DNA of 36,016 nt from a virus. Positions 7,774 to 15,529 of this stretch are shown piece by piece (position 1 is the first letter of the stretch; each line of letters opens with the position of its first letter). The DNA lies in IMG/VR virus record IMGVR_UViG_3300009093_000088, positions 1 to 36,016 of that record. One strand, given 5' to 3'. A program made the translations under genes and the position numbers. The notes under the pieces are model-generated. The model had not been told where the DNA came from and ran no database searches. It worked only from the letters and a program-made list of their open reading frames with translations.

Positions 7774-8415
7774 GTGGAAACAAAACAATTTGGAAAATGG
7801 ACTGTCATAAAACAAGTGGAAACGGGAAAACCTGGAAAATGGTACGAATGCATATGCGATTGTGGGAACATACGCATAAAAGCCGGAACAGAATTAAGAG
7901 CTGGAAAAGGTAAACAATGTCGGGATTGCCAATATGACGAACTTTATAATCCAGCAAAGTTCATTGGAAAACGCTATGGCAAATGGACTATCGTAAAATT
8001 CTTAGGAATCCATAGGCGTCTTCACCAATATGAAACTCAGTGTGATTGCGGAACGAGCGGCAAACACTTAATTTCTGAATTGAGGGCTGGAAAGTCTAAG
8101 CAATGTACTACGTGTCATAATACGAAAAATGCTGAGAATCTTATAACTCATGGAATGCATGGATCACCAATATATAAAGTTTGGATATCCATGATTCAAA
8201 GATGCGAAAATCCCAATGCTCAATTCTACTATCGATATGGAGGAAGAGGGATAAAGGTTTGCGAAAGATGGCATTCATTTGAGAACTTCATAGCAGATAT
8301 GGGTGAAAGGCCTGAAAATATGACCATAGATCGTATAAATAACGATGGGGATTATGAACCATCAAATTGTCGATGGGTAAGCCATAAGGAAAACTGTAAT
8401 AATCGTACCAAATAA
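7774..8415 (+). CDS. Free-standing HNH/AP2-type homing endonuclease-like protein
   Basis: The protein has two tandem copies of a DNA-binding/zinc module. Each begins FGKWTVIK or YGKWTIVK and carries CDCG, then LRAGK-K-QC-x-x-C. A C-terminal HNH/AP2-like domain follows with IYKVWISMIQRCENPNA, YGGRGIKVCERW and IDRINNDGDYEPSNCRW. This is the usual layout of phage free-standing homing proteins, and it is related to the gene at 17055-17540, which has only one module. The frame is open back to a GTG at 7606, but I prefer GTG at 7774 (213 residues). It has GAGGG four bases upstream and starts just before the first module, as in the paralogue. It runs opposite to its neighbours and sits beside the intron-split capsid gene. 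Confidence 0.75.
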   Translation: METKQFGKWTVIKQVETGKPGKWYECICDCGNIRIKAGTELRAGKGKQCRDCQYDELYNPAKFIGKRYGKWTIVKFLGIHRRLHQYETQCDCGTSGKHLISELRAGKSKQCTTCHNTKNAENLITHGMHGSPIYKVWISMIQRCENPNAQFYYRYGGRGIKVCERWHSFENFIADMGERPENMTIDRINNDGDYEPSNCRWVSHKENCNNRTK

Positions 8416-8462
8416 TACCTCATCCATGAAGCCGTGCAATTATAACTTCACAGATGAGGTAT
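8415..8462 (-). terminator. Terminator hairpin between the scaffold and HNH genes
   Basis: ATACCTCATC (8415-8424) and GATGAGGTAT (8453-8462) form a perfect 10-bp stem, with an inner TGAAG/CTTCA stem. On the minus strand it is followed by a T-rich run (TATTATTT), so it should end transcripts from the scaffold side before the capsid gene. It also overlaps the end of the plus-strand HNH gene. Confidence 0.6.
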
Positions 8463-8496
8463 ACACGAGAGTAAAAGAGAAAGAAGCAGTCTTATG

Positions 8497-9300
8497 TTAT
8501 CTATTTTTCATAGCGTCGAACATCTCTTTGCGTAACTGTTTGGCAAGCTCATCAGTCATACCATTGGCAAATGCGTTGGCATGAGACAATGGAGTATCAC
8601 CTTTTTGAGGAGAGATACTGGTAAGAGGACGAGGCTTGGCAGCGTTAGTAGCAGCAATCTTCTTATCCTGTGAATAGTCTTCTGCGTAGATACCAAGATT
8701 CTTTATGACGGTATATGCAGTAACTGCTTGGCTGTAGAGATCGTTAGATGTGCCGATAGTCTTGGCGATGTCAGGATACATTTCCGACAGCGATGCAATG
8801 TTCGACGGAGACACGACTTTATCAAAATCTGGGTACTTACTGCGTAGACGGGCTTCTGCTTGCATCTGGTTCAATTGTTGTTGCATCTGAACAAAATGCT
8901 TACCCTCTACCAGATCGTCGGGTGCAAGTGAGGGTGAAGATTCGGATTGGCGGTCTAACTTTTCTTGGTAGGCTTTGAGTTGCCTTGCGAGCGCTTCGCG
9001 TTCAGCTTCTGCTTTGCGCGCGCGGTCTCGTAAGAGAGCAAGATTTTCTTCTTTTGAATACGTACCTGGTTTATTGTTGGGAACAGGTTGCGCTTGATTC
9101 TCTTGGGGAGATTCTTGCACAGATACTTCAGCCTCAGCAGAGATATCCGTAGGTGCTTCCTCAGACGCTTCAGCTTGTTGTTCAACTGGCACTTCAGGTG
9201 TAGGAACTGGATCATCCGTTACTCCGTATTTTTCTCGGGCTATCTTATTCATAGCATTTATCTGTTCTTGTGAGGCAATCGGCAATGAGTCTATAGACAT
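8497..9300 (-). CDS. Capsid scaffolding protein
   Basis: A 267-residue protein just upstream of the capsid gene in transcription order. It is typical of scaffolds: an acidic, Pro/Glu-rich disordered N-terminus (residues 28-75), charged helices likely to form coiled coil at about 83-118 and 134-153, and a basic C-terminal helix (ELAKQLRKEMFDAMKNR) of the kind that binds the inner face of capsid subunits. No sequence family is certain from reading alone. The role rests on composition, length and position. The start is ATG at 9300 with AGGAG upstream. Confidence 0.7.
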   Translation of the reverse strand: MSIDSLPIASQEQINAMNKIAREKYGVTDDPVPTPEVPVEQQAEASEEAPTDISAEAEVSVQESPQENQAQPVPNNKPGTYSKEENLALLRDRARKAEAEREALARQLKAYQEKLDRQSESSPSLAPDDLVEGKHFVQMQQQLNQMQAEARLRSKYPDFDKVVSPSNIASLSEMYPDIAKTIGTSNDLYSQAVTAYTVIKNLGIYAEDYSQDKKIAATNAAKPRPLTSISPQKGDTPLSHANAFANGMTDELAKQLRKEMFDAMKNR

Positions 9301-9309
9301 AATACTCCT

Positions 9310-9792
9310 TTAAGTATCAATCAATGGTGATGCTTCTTGTTCGCGATTTAATTTTTTTGCGACGGTGAATAGGCTTCCGTCTTCGAATTGCAATACAAAG
9401 TTCAGGAGCTGCTTCTCTTCATGCGATACATTCAAAGCATGCATGCGCAGATAGGCACACGTTTCTTTAGAGGGTATTACCCACATAAAGTCTATGCTGT
9501 CAGATGAGCGGCGATAATGATACACAGCCTGATCCCATTCTGGCGTAGGACATGTTTGTCGAGCAAAGAAATAATTGCGAAAGACATTGGGCATCAGTCT
9601 TTCTCTCTTTGTGATAACAACCACATAGAAGTCTTTTGGATAGGTGGACTTGGAGGATTGGACGCACTGATGAAGATTGGCATCATACTCCGTGTGCATC
9701 TCTCGTTCTAGTTCGATAGGAGAATTCGTCGGAGCGTCTTTGGTGAGCAGTTCCGACGAGATCTTTCCTACCGTATCTCTCGTTTCATTCAT
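9310..9792 (-). CDS. Head-region protein of unknown function
   Basis: A 160-residue protein between the small basic proteins and the scaffold, nine bases from the scaffold start. Residues 50-150 form a compact domain (DFYVVVITKRERLMPNVFRNYFFARQTCPTP and DSIDFMWVIPSKETCAYL, followed by FEDGSLFTVAKKLNRE). The last block looks like a small protein that occurs beside portal and scaffold genes in related phages. No motif reveals an activity. Ribosome site GGAGTAAGT is upstream. Confidence 0.55.
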   Translation of the reverse strand: MNETRDTVGKISSELLTKDAPTNSPIELEREMHTEYDANLHQCVQSSKSTYPKDFYVVVITKRERLMPNVFRNYFFARQTCPTPEWDQAVYHYRRSSDSIDFMWVIPSKETCAYLRMHALNVSHEEKQLLNFVLQFEDGSLFTVAKKLNREQEASPLIDT

Positions 9793-9804
9793 ACTTACTC
9801 CAAG

Positions 9805-10059
9805 CTACTTCTTTTTCTTGGAAGACTTTCTCTTAGGCTTAACTTTTTCGCCAGCTTTGCGCGCTTCGCTTAAGGCAATAGCAATAGCCTGTTTACGAGA
9901 CCTTACTTGAGGTCCTTTCTTGGAGCCTGAGTGAAGCTCACCTTCTTTGTACTCGTGCATTACTTTAGAAACTTTATTCTCTTTCTTGGCCACTTTGACC
10001 ATTTTCTTTAGTTTACGGCCGGCTTTCTTACCAGCTTTTACCATCTTCTTAGAAGCCAT
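9805..10059 (-). CDS. Small lysine-rich protein (DUF6496-like)
   Basis: An 84-residue, very basic protein. The core KVMHEYKEGELHSGSKKGP followed by RKQAIAIALSEARKAG matches the short phage/bacterial family usually labelled DUF6496. N- and C-terminal tails are almost pure Lys/Ala/Arg. A DNA-binding or DNA-condensing virion role is plausible but not shown. Its ATG at 10059 overlaps the stop of the gene before it. Confidence 0.65.
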   Translation of the reverse strand: MASKKMVKAGKKAGRKLKKMVKVAKKENKVSKVMHEYKEGELHSGSKKGPQVRSRKQAIAIALSEARKAGEKVKPKRKSSKKKK

Positions 10060-10259
10060 TATTTACCCTTTTTATTACGAAGACTTTTAGCAATTTCAAT
10101 AACCCATTCTAAACGCTCAAAAGATTCCTGGGGGAGATCTTCTATCATCCCTATAAGATCCTGGTTACTCATACATTCAAGAGGATGCTTACGCAAATAT
10201 TCATCCATCTCTTTTTCTACCCGTTTAAAACCGAAATAGTTTCGAATAGCACAAAACAT
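10059..10259 (-). CDS. Small protein of unknown function
   Basis: A 66-residue protein, MFCAIRNYFGFKRVEKEM, rich in charged residues and predicted mostly helical (QDLIGMIEDLPQESFERLEWVIEIAKSL). It fits tightly between two basic small genes: its stop overlaps the next start, and its own start lies three bases from the previous stop. No family is recognised. Tight packing and a good frame are the only support. Confidence 0.5.
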   Translation of the reverse strand: MFCAIRNYFGFKRVEKEMDEYLRKHPLECMSNQDLIGMIEDLPQESFERLEWVIEIAKSLRNKKGK

Positions 10260-10261
10260 TC

Positions 10262-10561
10262 TTATTTACCCTTTCTCTTCTCATGGCGCTTCCTAAGCTC
10301 TGGATACATTCTGTAAACTTTGGCTCTTATGCCAGCGGGATTGGGAGCGAAATGTGCTCGGGCGAGAGCATTACGAGCATGGGCCAAGTCTGGGATTGGA
10401 AAACTATAAGGTGACGTCCCACCGCTTTTACCTGCAAATTTACCAGGAGCAACATCCTTATACTTTCCAGTTGATCCACCGCCTGGTCTTTTACGTTCTT
10501 GTGATTCTTTGCCACGAGGGAGCTTTACTCCTTTTGCGACAGTTACTTTCTTTTTTGCCAT
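10262..10561 (-). CDS. Small basic phage protein (DUF6582-like)
   Basis: A 99-residue protein. A Lys/Gly-rich N-terminus precedes YSFPIPDLAHARNALARAH and a basic ending (YRMYPELRKRHEKRKGK). The P-I-P-D-x-x-H-A-R-N-A-L-A-R motif is typical of short phage proteins encoded near portal and capsid genes, often labelled DUF6582. In other phages the motif is also found fused to prohead proteins, so a head-related role is reasonable. It follows the peptidase gene by 10 bases with ribosome site AAGGAG. Confidence 0.6.
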   Translation of the reverse strand: MAKKKVTVAKGVKLPRGKESQERKRPGGGSTGKYKDVAPGKFAGKSGGTSPYSFPIPDLAHARNALARAHFAPNPAGIRAKVYRMYPELRKRHEKRKGK

Positions 10562-10571
10562 TGCTTCTCCT

Positions 10572-11390
10572 TCAGTTACTATCCCATATCACAGAGAATG
10601 ATTTACCATCAACAGACAATGGCGATGCGACGGACTTCGGTGCTCCGGACGGACTTACCATATTCATACTATCGTTCTGCCATGACGGATTATTGATGGC
10701 GCCGGATACTCCATTTACTTCTGCTATGCATTCGAACAGGGAGATATTGGAGAAATGCGTCAACGGTTCAGTTCCATTAAGGAAAGGAGCTTCGACAATC
10801 CATTCTGCTGATAAGCGTTTTACGTCAACAGTAAGGATTGAAGGCACAACGGTGTACATACGCTTGGTATGATTAGTTATCTTCAAAACAAAGAGACTTC
10901 CAGGTCCCGGAACGAGACTGACTGGAACGTACCAAACATCTGCACTGATACTGTCACCCACTTCTACCGGAAATCCTATCAAGTTATGAGATCCCTGAGG
11001 AAACATCTCAAACCATGCGTAATGGTTAGCTACTCCATTAGTTACATCGTGCGAGGTGCCTATCTGCTCAACCGATGGGCTTCCTGATCCATCAATGCCA
11101 ACCCAGATTGCACAGGCTGTATTTACGGCTGATGGCAGTACGCTTGGTACAATCCATGATCCAGATACTTTAGTTACTGAATACGGTGCTGGATTGGAGA
11201 GATTGGTTTGAGCAACATAACCGCACCAGTTACCACTGAATTGAGTATTTGAACCCATTCGGGCATGAGGAAAGTTATGCGATACGCGATCTCGAGGACT
11301 GAGAGAGCATTTAATGAATGTATAATCTTGGGCCGCAACAAGCATTCTTCCAAAGCAAAATGCCAGCGCTATTGCTTTCAACATAGCCAT
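10572..11390 (-). CDS. Secreted glutamic peptidase, eqolisin (G1) family
   Basis: A 272-residue protein with a signal peptide (residues 1-20, MAMLKAIALAFCFGRMLVAA, cleavage likely before Q21). The mature part has the eqolisin pattern: GNWCGYVA, a GSWIVPSV strand, AIWVGIDG with W96, EQIGT with the catalytic Gln at Q109, YAWFEMFP with E128, and SAEWIVEAPF with the catalytic Glu at E196. These match W39, Q53, E69 and E136 of scytalidoglutamic peptidase. Family members are acid-active endopeptidases with a beta-sandwich fold. The gene sits inside the head operon, so it may be packaged or exported to digest surface, periplasmic or vacuolar proteins. Confidence 0.85.
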   Translation of the reverse strand: MAMLKAIALAFCFGRMLVAAQDYTFIKCSLSPRDRVSHNFPHARMGSNTQFSGNWCGYVAQTNLSNPAPYSVTKVSGSWIVPSVLPSAVNTACAIWVGIDGSGSPSVEQIGTSHDVTNGVANHYAWFEMFPQGSHNLIGFPVEVGDSISADVWYVPVSLVPGPGSLFVLKITNHTKRMYTVVPSILTVDVKRLSAEWIVEAPFLNGTEPLTHFSNISLFECIAEVNGVSGAINNPSWQNDSMNMVSPSGAPKSVASPLSVDGKSFSVIWDSN

Positions 11391-11392
11391 AT

Positions 11393-11698
11393 CTACTCAC
11401 TTTGTGTGTCAAAAAGCTGATTAGTTCCGAATCCATACGAGTTAAGAGATCTGTTAGGATATTCACGATGAATTGGCGTCTCTGACAAGTTTGCCATTGC
11501 GCGTTGATCTTCGCGCACCATACCACCTTCAGCCATCTCAATACGACGGCGTGGATCTACACCCTTCCAAAAGAAGTTGTCTAATTGCTGTGCGCGATGG
11601 AAGTCTCTTTCATCCATTCTGCGTTCCCATAGGGACATTTCTGCGTACTCTTTTTCAGATCCTGAACGAGGCATAGCTTTGTGATTTTTATTTTTCAT
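11393..11698 (-). CDS. Small charged head-operon protein, paralogue of 11926-12300
   Basis: A 101-residue protein. Residues 40-80 (FFWKGVDPRRRIEMAEGGM, then VREDQRAMANL and EYP) align with FREYYAGMEPRRRQELEDAGM, IHEDHRAIANL and EYP of the gene at 11926-12300. It belongs to a short polar family that occurs next to portal genes in related phages, function unknown. It lies directly before the peptidase gene with a two-base gap and after a terminator hairpin. Confidence 0.6.
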   Translation of the reverse strand: MKNKNHKAMPRSGSEKEYAEMSLWERRMDERDFHRAQQLDNFFWKGVDPRRRIEMAEGGMVREDQRAMANLSETPIHREYPNRSLNSYGFGTNQLFDTQSE

Positions 11699-11716
11699 AT
11701 CTGTACTCCTTATAAA

Positions 11717-11768
11717 ATCCTACTGAAGGAGAATGAAGGCAAGGAAACCCAAACTCCCCCAGTAGGAT
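11717..11768 (-). terminator. Rho-independent terminator after the 49-residue gene
   Basis: On the minus strand ATCCTACTG (11768-11760) pairs perfectly with CAGTAGGAT (11725-11717), with a further GGAG/CTCC helix inside, followed by TTTTAT. It stands directly after the stop at 11775, so it divides the portal transcript from the peptidase/scaffold group. Confidence 0.7.
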
Positions 11769-11774
11769 ATATTT

Positions 11775-11924
11775 CTAACGAACCCGAACTGTTTCCTCAA
11801 AGATCAAACGCTGGTTGATCTTTTGCTGCTCTGGTGTGCGTTGAGATTGGATATTAGGTGGCACTCCCAATATCTTGTATGCAATCTTTTTAGCACGACC
11901 AGGGATGCGAGGCATGCCAGGCAT
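11775..11924 (-). CDS. Very small basic protein
   Basis: A 49-residue protein, MPGMPRIPGRAKKIAYKILG, ending LIFEETVRVR. I use the ATG at 11924, one base beyond the stop of the preceding gene (TAACATG), instead of a longer frame that runs backwards through that gene. The short Pro/Arg-rich start and helical tail give no clue to function. It belongs to the group of small basic proteins between portal and scaffold. Confidence 0.5.
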   Translation of the reverse strand: MPGMPRIPGRAKKIAYKILGVPPNIQSQRTPEQQKINQRLIFEETVRVR

Positions 11925-11925
11925 G

Positions 11926-12300
11926 TTATACCTTCTTCGGATAGAAATGCTCACGACGTTTGTTATCGTCATAATCCATTTGACGATCCACGCCAGCAAT
12001 TGTGTCATCAATAACTTCAGGGATGTATGGTCCAGGTTTTGGATATTCCTTGATCATTACATTCTGAGGGAGATTGGCGATTGCTCGGTGATCTTCATGG
12101 ATCATTCCTGCATCTTCAAGTTCTTGTCTGCGACGAGGCTCCATACCAGCATAGTATTCACGTCCGCGCATCTCTTCAGAGCGAGGTTCATCACCACGAC
12201 GCGCTTTTTTGTAGCGTTCTGGATCCATCTTTCCGCCGTGTGACTCATTGAGGCTTATGCTGCCTCCGCCTGCCCCGCGATGAAATCTTTTTTTTGCCAT
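11926..12300 (-). CDS. Small charged head-operon protein, paralogue of 11393-11698
   Basis: A 124-residue polar protein. The N-terminus (MAKKRFHRGAGGGSISLNES) is basic and Gly-rich. The core REYYAGMEPRRRQELEDAGM with HEDHRAIANL is shared with the gene at 11393-11698. The tail ends YDDNKRREHFYPKKV. It is the first gene after the portal with an AAGGAAACCCA ribosome site. Function unknown; a portal- or capsid-associated peptide is a guess from position. Confidence 0.6.
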   Translation of the reverse strand: MAKKRFHRGAGGGSISLNESHGGKMDPERYKKARRGDEPRSEEMRGREYYAGMEPRRRQELEDAGMIHEDHRAIANLPQNVMIKEYPKPGPYIPEVIDDTIAGVDRQMDYDDNKRREHFYPKKV

Positions 12301-12373
12301 TGGGTTTCCTTTCGGTAGAAACTGCGCTAAGAAAGGTTAGATATCTAAAGTTTCCTAGCACAACGTTATACGT

Positions 12374-14431
12374 CTAACTACCTGTAACAGAACCATTCTG
12401 TTCAGGGCGTATTTCTGGTTTATTCTCTCTGATAACAGATTGGGAACCAAGAGTTTGTTGTTCTCGTAGTCCGCGCTCTAAGGCCATTAGTTTTTCCACA
12501 TGCTCTAAGTCGACAGTGTCGATCTCTTTTAGAGCCTTCACAAGATTCAATAGCCCAATTTCTTGATCCTTCACTGCAGCCGCACGACGTTCAACGGCAA
12601 GCGCTTGATTCTCTTGTACCCGACTAGTACGTTCAACCCCAAGGCCGCGATCAGCCTCAGCGCGAGCTTGTGCAAGTTCTGTGCGTGCCGCCTGCTCCTG
12701 AAGAGCTGCCTGCATTTGCTGTTGCTGCATCTGAGCTTGTTGCTGCTGTTGTTGCTGCATGCTTTCAACAATCTGTTTCTTATTCTGCATTGTTGAAGAC
12801 TCGATAAGATCTTCATTGGATATAGGAACACCAGCTTCACGAAGCATAAGCATCTGCGCCATCTGCATTTGGCGTTGTGTAGACGTATTGAGGCCTTCTT
12901 CGACGACGCAGTGGTATTTACCAAATGCTTTAGAATAGAACTGTGGTTGCGGCTCTTCACCTTCGAGAATCTTTTTAACTTTGCCGGGAGTGAAGTTGGC
13001 CTGGATAAGTTCAATCATCTTTTTACCCAAAAGCTTTTGAGACTTATCCAGTAAGTCGAACACGCATTGAAGCGTCGTAGTTGAGGCAGATTGCTTTAAC
13101 ATTGCATGGTAGCCGGAAAGGGTGTCCTTGTTGTCGAACCCTAATAGTTCGTCGGATACTCCGGCAACTTCTTGGATCTCTTTAGCTAATAATTCAGACA
13201 ATTGGATCATTGACGGAGGTATTTGGGGAGCTTGGATTTGGATTACATCACCCATATTGGCGTCAGATTTCAGCGCCAAGCCTTTACCTTGCCCAGAAAG
13301 GAATACATCTCGAGGATTGACCAGCGCGTTTTCTTTGTAGATGTACCCGCTGTTGATTTGAGACTCGAGTATGTCGAGTTCTACAACTCTGCGACGGTTA
13401 TATAAATACTGACTATCACGCAGACCGCGTACCATACCTTGAACGCGGAACGGCCAGTATGGCGACTCCGGATGGTAATAAGTAAGGACTGGCACGAAGG
13501 GATAAGAGTCTATTCCCATTGGTTGTGGACCGTCATACATAACCTTTGCCTGCACTACGATTGCAAGTCGTACTGTAGGTATCTCTTGATCGATTACGGT
13601 GACTGACGGATAGGCTTGAAGGAACTGCTTGAGCCCCTCTTCGTTAGATGAGCGCCATTCCATCGACTCGCCCGTTTGGGTATCGACCAGCATCTTTTGA
13701 GTGCGATAATCGCGGTAATAATATTCGTCGTATGTGAGAAGATTCTTGAGTCCGTAATTGTAAGATTCTGGCATGTACTGGAACTTACCATCACGATTGT
13801 CATGACCCCATAAAGACATAACTTCTTCGGTGTATTCTGGAAGGAGCGCGATACACTCACGCTTGGTGAGATATGAGCGCTTCCATATATAGTTACAATC
13901 ACTCATGTCCTGCTTACGCATGTAGGGATCTACAAGGAATGAGTTGTATGAGCAGTTATCAACTTTGATATTGCCAGAGATAGGATCCTCTCGGTAATCC
14001 ATCCATAACTGCAGGAAGTTCATGCCCGTGATCAGAGAACCCTGAAATGCCTCAGATATAGTATCTAAAACGCCTTCTTGATTGTTAATCCACATAAGGA
14101 TCTTCGTGAACTGGTCAGCTGTTTGCGCGTCGCCATTTTCCACTGGTGTGCAGATGGTGGATTTACGATTGCGGCGCTGATGTCCAGACACCATGTCGAC
14201 AACGCGGCGAATTCTATTGAAATTGAAGTTTCTGCGTCTATTGGCAGGGAGGTTCCCATACAGATCATTCCACATGGTCTGATCGCCAGTATAAAAGCGA
14301 AGATCAGTATCAGCCTCTGCCCATTGAGATTGGTTAATGGTGATAGATTCAGCATATGCAGCTTCCATGCGGGATAATATTCCCTTGTGACGTTCATCGT
14401 AATATTGGGGACCAAGTTGGGGAAATAGCAC
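12374..14431 (-). CDS. Portal protein (P22-type)
   Basis: A 685-residue protein that forms the dodecameric ring through which DNA enters and leaves the head. P22-type features are the N-terminal WAEADTDLRFYTGDQTMW, the conserved RRRNFNFNRIRRVVDMVSGH and RRNRKSTICTPV, the EAFQGSLITGMNFLQLWMDY clip/stem region and the helical core. The C-terminus (from about residue 558) is a long Gln-rich coiled coil with runs of Q, like the barrel of P22-type portals, and then a short polar tail. The start at ATG 14431 has AAGGAG. A promoter lies just upstream and a terminator separates it from the block before. Confidence 0.85.
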   Translation of the reverse strand: MLFPQLGPQYYDERHKGILSRMEAAYAESITINQSQWAEADTDLRFYTGDQTMWNDLYGNLPANRRRNFNFNRIRRVVDMVSGHQRRNRKSTICTPVENGDAQTADQFTKILMWINNQEGVLDTISEAFQGSLITGMNFLQLWMDYREDPISGNIKVDNCSYNSFLVDPYMRKQDMSDCNYIWKRSYLTKRECIALLPEYTEEVMSLWGHDNRDGKFQYMPESYNYGLKNLLTYDEYYYRDYRTQKMLVDTQTGESMEWRSSNEEGLKQFLQAYPSVTVIDQEIPTVRLAIVVQAKVMYDGPQPMGIDSYPFVPVLTYYHPESPYWPFRVQGMVRGLRDSQYLYNRRRVVELDILESQINSGYIYKENALVNPRDVFLSGQGKGLALKSDANMGDVIQIQAPQIPPSMIQLSELLAKEIQEVAGVSDELLGFDNKDTLSGYHAMLKQSASTTTLQCVFDLLDKSQKLLGKKMIELIQANFTPGKVKKILEGEEPQPQFYSKAFGKYHCVVEEGLNTSTQRQMQMAQMLMLREAGVPISNEDLIESSTMQNKKQIVESMQQQQQQQAQMQQQQMQAALQEQAARTELAQARAEADRGLGVERTSRVQENQALAVERRAAAVKDQEIGLLNLVKALKEIDTVDLEHVEKLMALERGLREQQTLGSQSVIRENKPEIRPEQNGSVTGS

Positions 14432-14475
14432 GTGTTCTCCTTAGAATTCGAATAGTCGCCAATTGGAATGTCGAA

Positions 14476-14504
14476 ATTCTAAAAAGGGGAATCACGGGAA
14501 ACAA
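14476..14504 (-). promoter_or_regulatory. Promoter for the portal/head operon
   Basis: On the minus strand TTGTTT (14504-14499), a 17-base spacer and TAGAAT (14481-14476) form a sigma70-like promoter. It lies between the terminator at 14519-14548 and the portal start at 14431, where a fresh start of transcription is needed. Confidence 0.5.
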
Positions 14505-14518
14505 GAAACAAAATAAAA

Positions 14519-14548
14519 CGGGATAAGGAACGCTAAAACCCTATCCCG
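14519..14548 (-). terminator. Terminator upstream of the portal gene
   Basis: Minus-strand stem CGGGATA (14548-14542) with TATCCCG (14525-14519) plus an inner GG/CC step, followed by TTTTATTTTG. It should end the packaging-gene transcript (TerL and small genes) before the portal. The rest of 14432-14617 holds the portal promoter and nothing else I can identify. Confidence 0.7.
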
Positions 14549-14617
14549 AAAAAATGAGTAGATAATGAAGTAACACAAGTGTAGCATTTTAACATAACGA
14601 ACTGTAGTTATGCGACT

Positions 14618-14905
14618 TTATTCCAACGGATTAAGCCAACCCTTTTTAACCATCCATTCACGTACAGTGCGACAGAATATCTTACTTTCATTAGCTTCTT
14701 TATGAGTGGAATTCGTTGATTGCTGTAAGTTATTTATCTTATCTAGATGAACATCCAGTGTCTTATTCGTTAACTCAATGAAGAGATTGATACCTCTTTC
14801 CATACTCTTTATCTTACTGGATAGGTTAGCTATCTGCTTACACTGACACTCGACGACCTTCTTATATCCGACGGGTCTACCACGCTTCTTAGAAACTTCT
14901 TTCAT
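14618..14905 (-). CDS. Small coiled-coil protein with an AT-hook-like N-terminus
   Basis: A 95-residue protein. KKRGRPVGYKK near the start has the R-G-R-P core of an AT-hook. Residues 25-70 are a heptad-rich helix (LSSKIKSMERGINLFIELTN), and the end TVREWMVKKGWLNPLE may be a small helix-turn-helix. A DNA-binding accessory role is suggested, nothing firmer. It lies at the end of the packaging transcript. Confidence 0.5.
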   Translation of the reverse strand: MKEVSKKRGRPVGYKKVVECQCKQIANLSSKIKSMERGINLFIELTNKTLDVHLDKINNLQQSTNSTHKEANESKIFCRTVREWMVKKGWLNPLE

Positions 14906-14914
14906 TCAGCACCT

Positions 14915-15100
14915 TTATGATCCAAAATGCGCTTCTATCTTGCGCTCTATCTTGCCAAAAGAAGTACGTATCTTCTCTACCAACTCCTCGTTATCACCGC
15001 AGATTTCTTTCTCTGTAAATGACATTGCGTAATCTATGTTGCTCACTTTGCAACTTATTACGTATTTATGTTCGGTAATATTTTCAATCATCGTCTTCAT
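14915..15100 (-). CDS. Small protein of unknown function
   Basis: A 61-residue protein, MKTMIENITEHKYVISCKVS, with a short beta-rich start and a helical end (ELVEKIRTSFGKIERKIEAHF). The frame is open back to 15172, but the region before 15100 is covered by the 59-residue gene at 15084-15263 in another frame. The ATGs at 15100 or 15091 follow GAAGAGG. The gene overlaps its neighbour by 17 bases, so translation is probably coupled. No family is recognised. Confidence 0.45.
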   Translation of the reverse strand: MKTMIENITEHKYVISCKVSNIDYAMSFTEKEICGDNEELVEKIRTSFGKIERKIEAHFGS

Positions 15101-15263
15101 CCTCTTCTTCGTCATCGGGTGTATAAACGCCGATGGTAGCCCTATATATTTTATTACGATAGGATACCTCAAGGGTATCTTCCCGTTTCCATCCTAATTC
15201 TTTTAGCTTCCTGTCGAGCTTTTCTACAATCTCAACCACTTCCTCTATAGAAAGTTTTTCCAT
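15084..15263 (-). CDS. Small acidic-tailed protein
   Basis: A 59-residue protein, MEKLSIEEVVEIVEKLDRKL, then KELGWKREDTLEVSYRNKIY and an acidic tail of nine D/E residues. An N-terminal helix plus a beta-hairpin is likely. ATG at 15263 has AAGGAGAAATA and overlaps the stop of the preceding gene (TAATG). An acidic tail can mimic DNA or bind basic proteins, but no target is visible. Confidence 0.55.
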   Translation of the reverse strand: MEKLSIEEVVEIVEKLDRKLKELGWKREDTLEVSYRNKIYRATIGVYTPDDEEEDEDDD

Positions 15264-15529
15264 TATTTCTCCTTATGCTTTAGTTCTTGCAAGTAATAGT
15301 ACTCTTTCCTGTCAAGAATACAGTTTTCAAACCAATCATCATCCCAATTAATAGCGCTCAGTCGACTCATATAACTACCATCTTCAAAAAAGATATTATA
15401 GTCAGTTAAGTGCTTGTATTTATTGAAAGTAATTATGTAACCTTCATATACTTCCCATTTAAACCAACCATATTTTAGATCGAGTTTGTACAGTCTCCAG
15501 TAAGCACGAACCAGGTAATGTAAAATCAT
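15263..15529 (-). CDS. Small aromatic-rich protein of unknown function
   Basis: An 88-residue protein unusually rich in Tyr, Trp and Phe (MILHYLVRAYWRLYKLDLKY; KWEVYEGYIITFNKY; WDDDWFENCILDRKEYYYLQ). Probably a small soluble alpha/beta domain. Its ATG overlaps the stop of the 51-residue zinc-ribbon gene (ATGA). Its stop overlaps the next ATG. No family is recognised. Confidence 0.5.
   Translation of the reverse strand: MILHYLVRAYWRLYKLDLKYGWFKWEVYEGYIITFNKYKHLTDYNIFFEDGSYMSRLSAINWDDDWFENCILDRKEYYYLQELKHKEK

Noticed and set aside
10354-10872. 172-codon plus-strand frame with hydrophobic segment
   Set aside because: It lies antisense to two well supported minus-strand genes (DUF6582-like and the eqolisin), and has no ribosome site.
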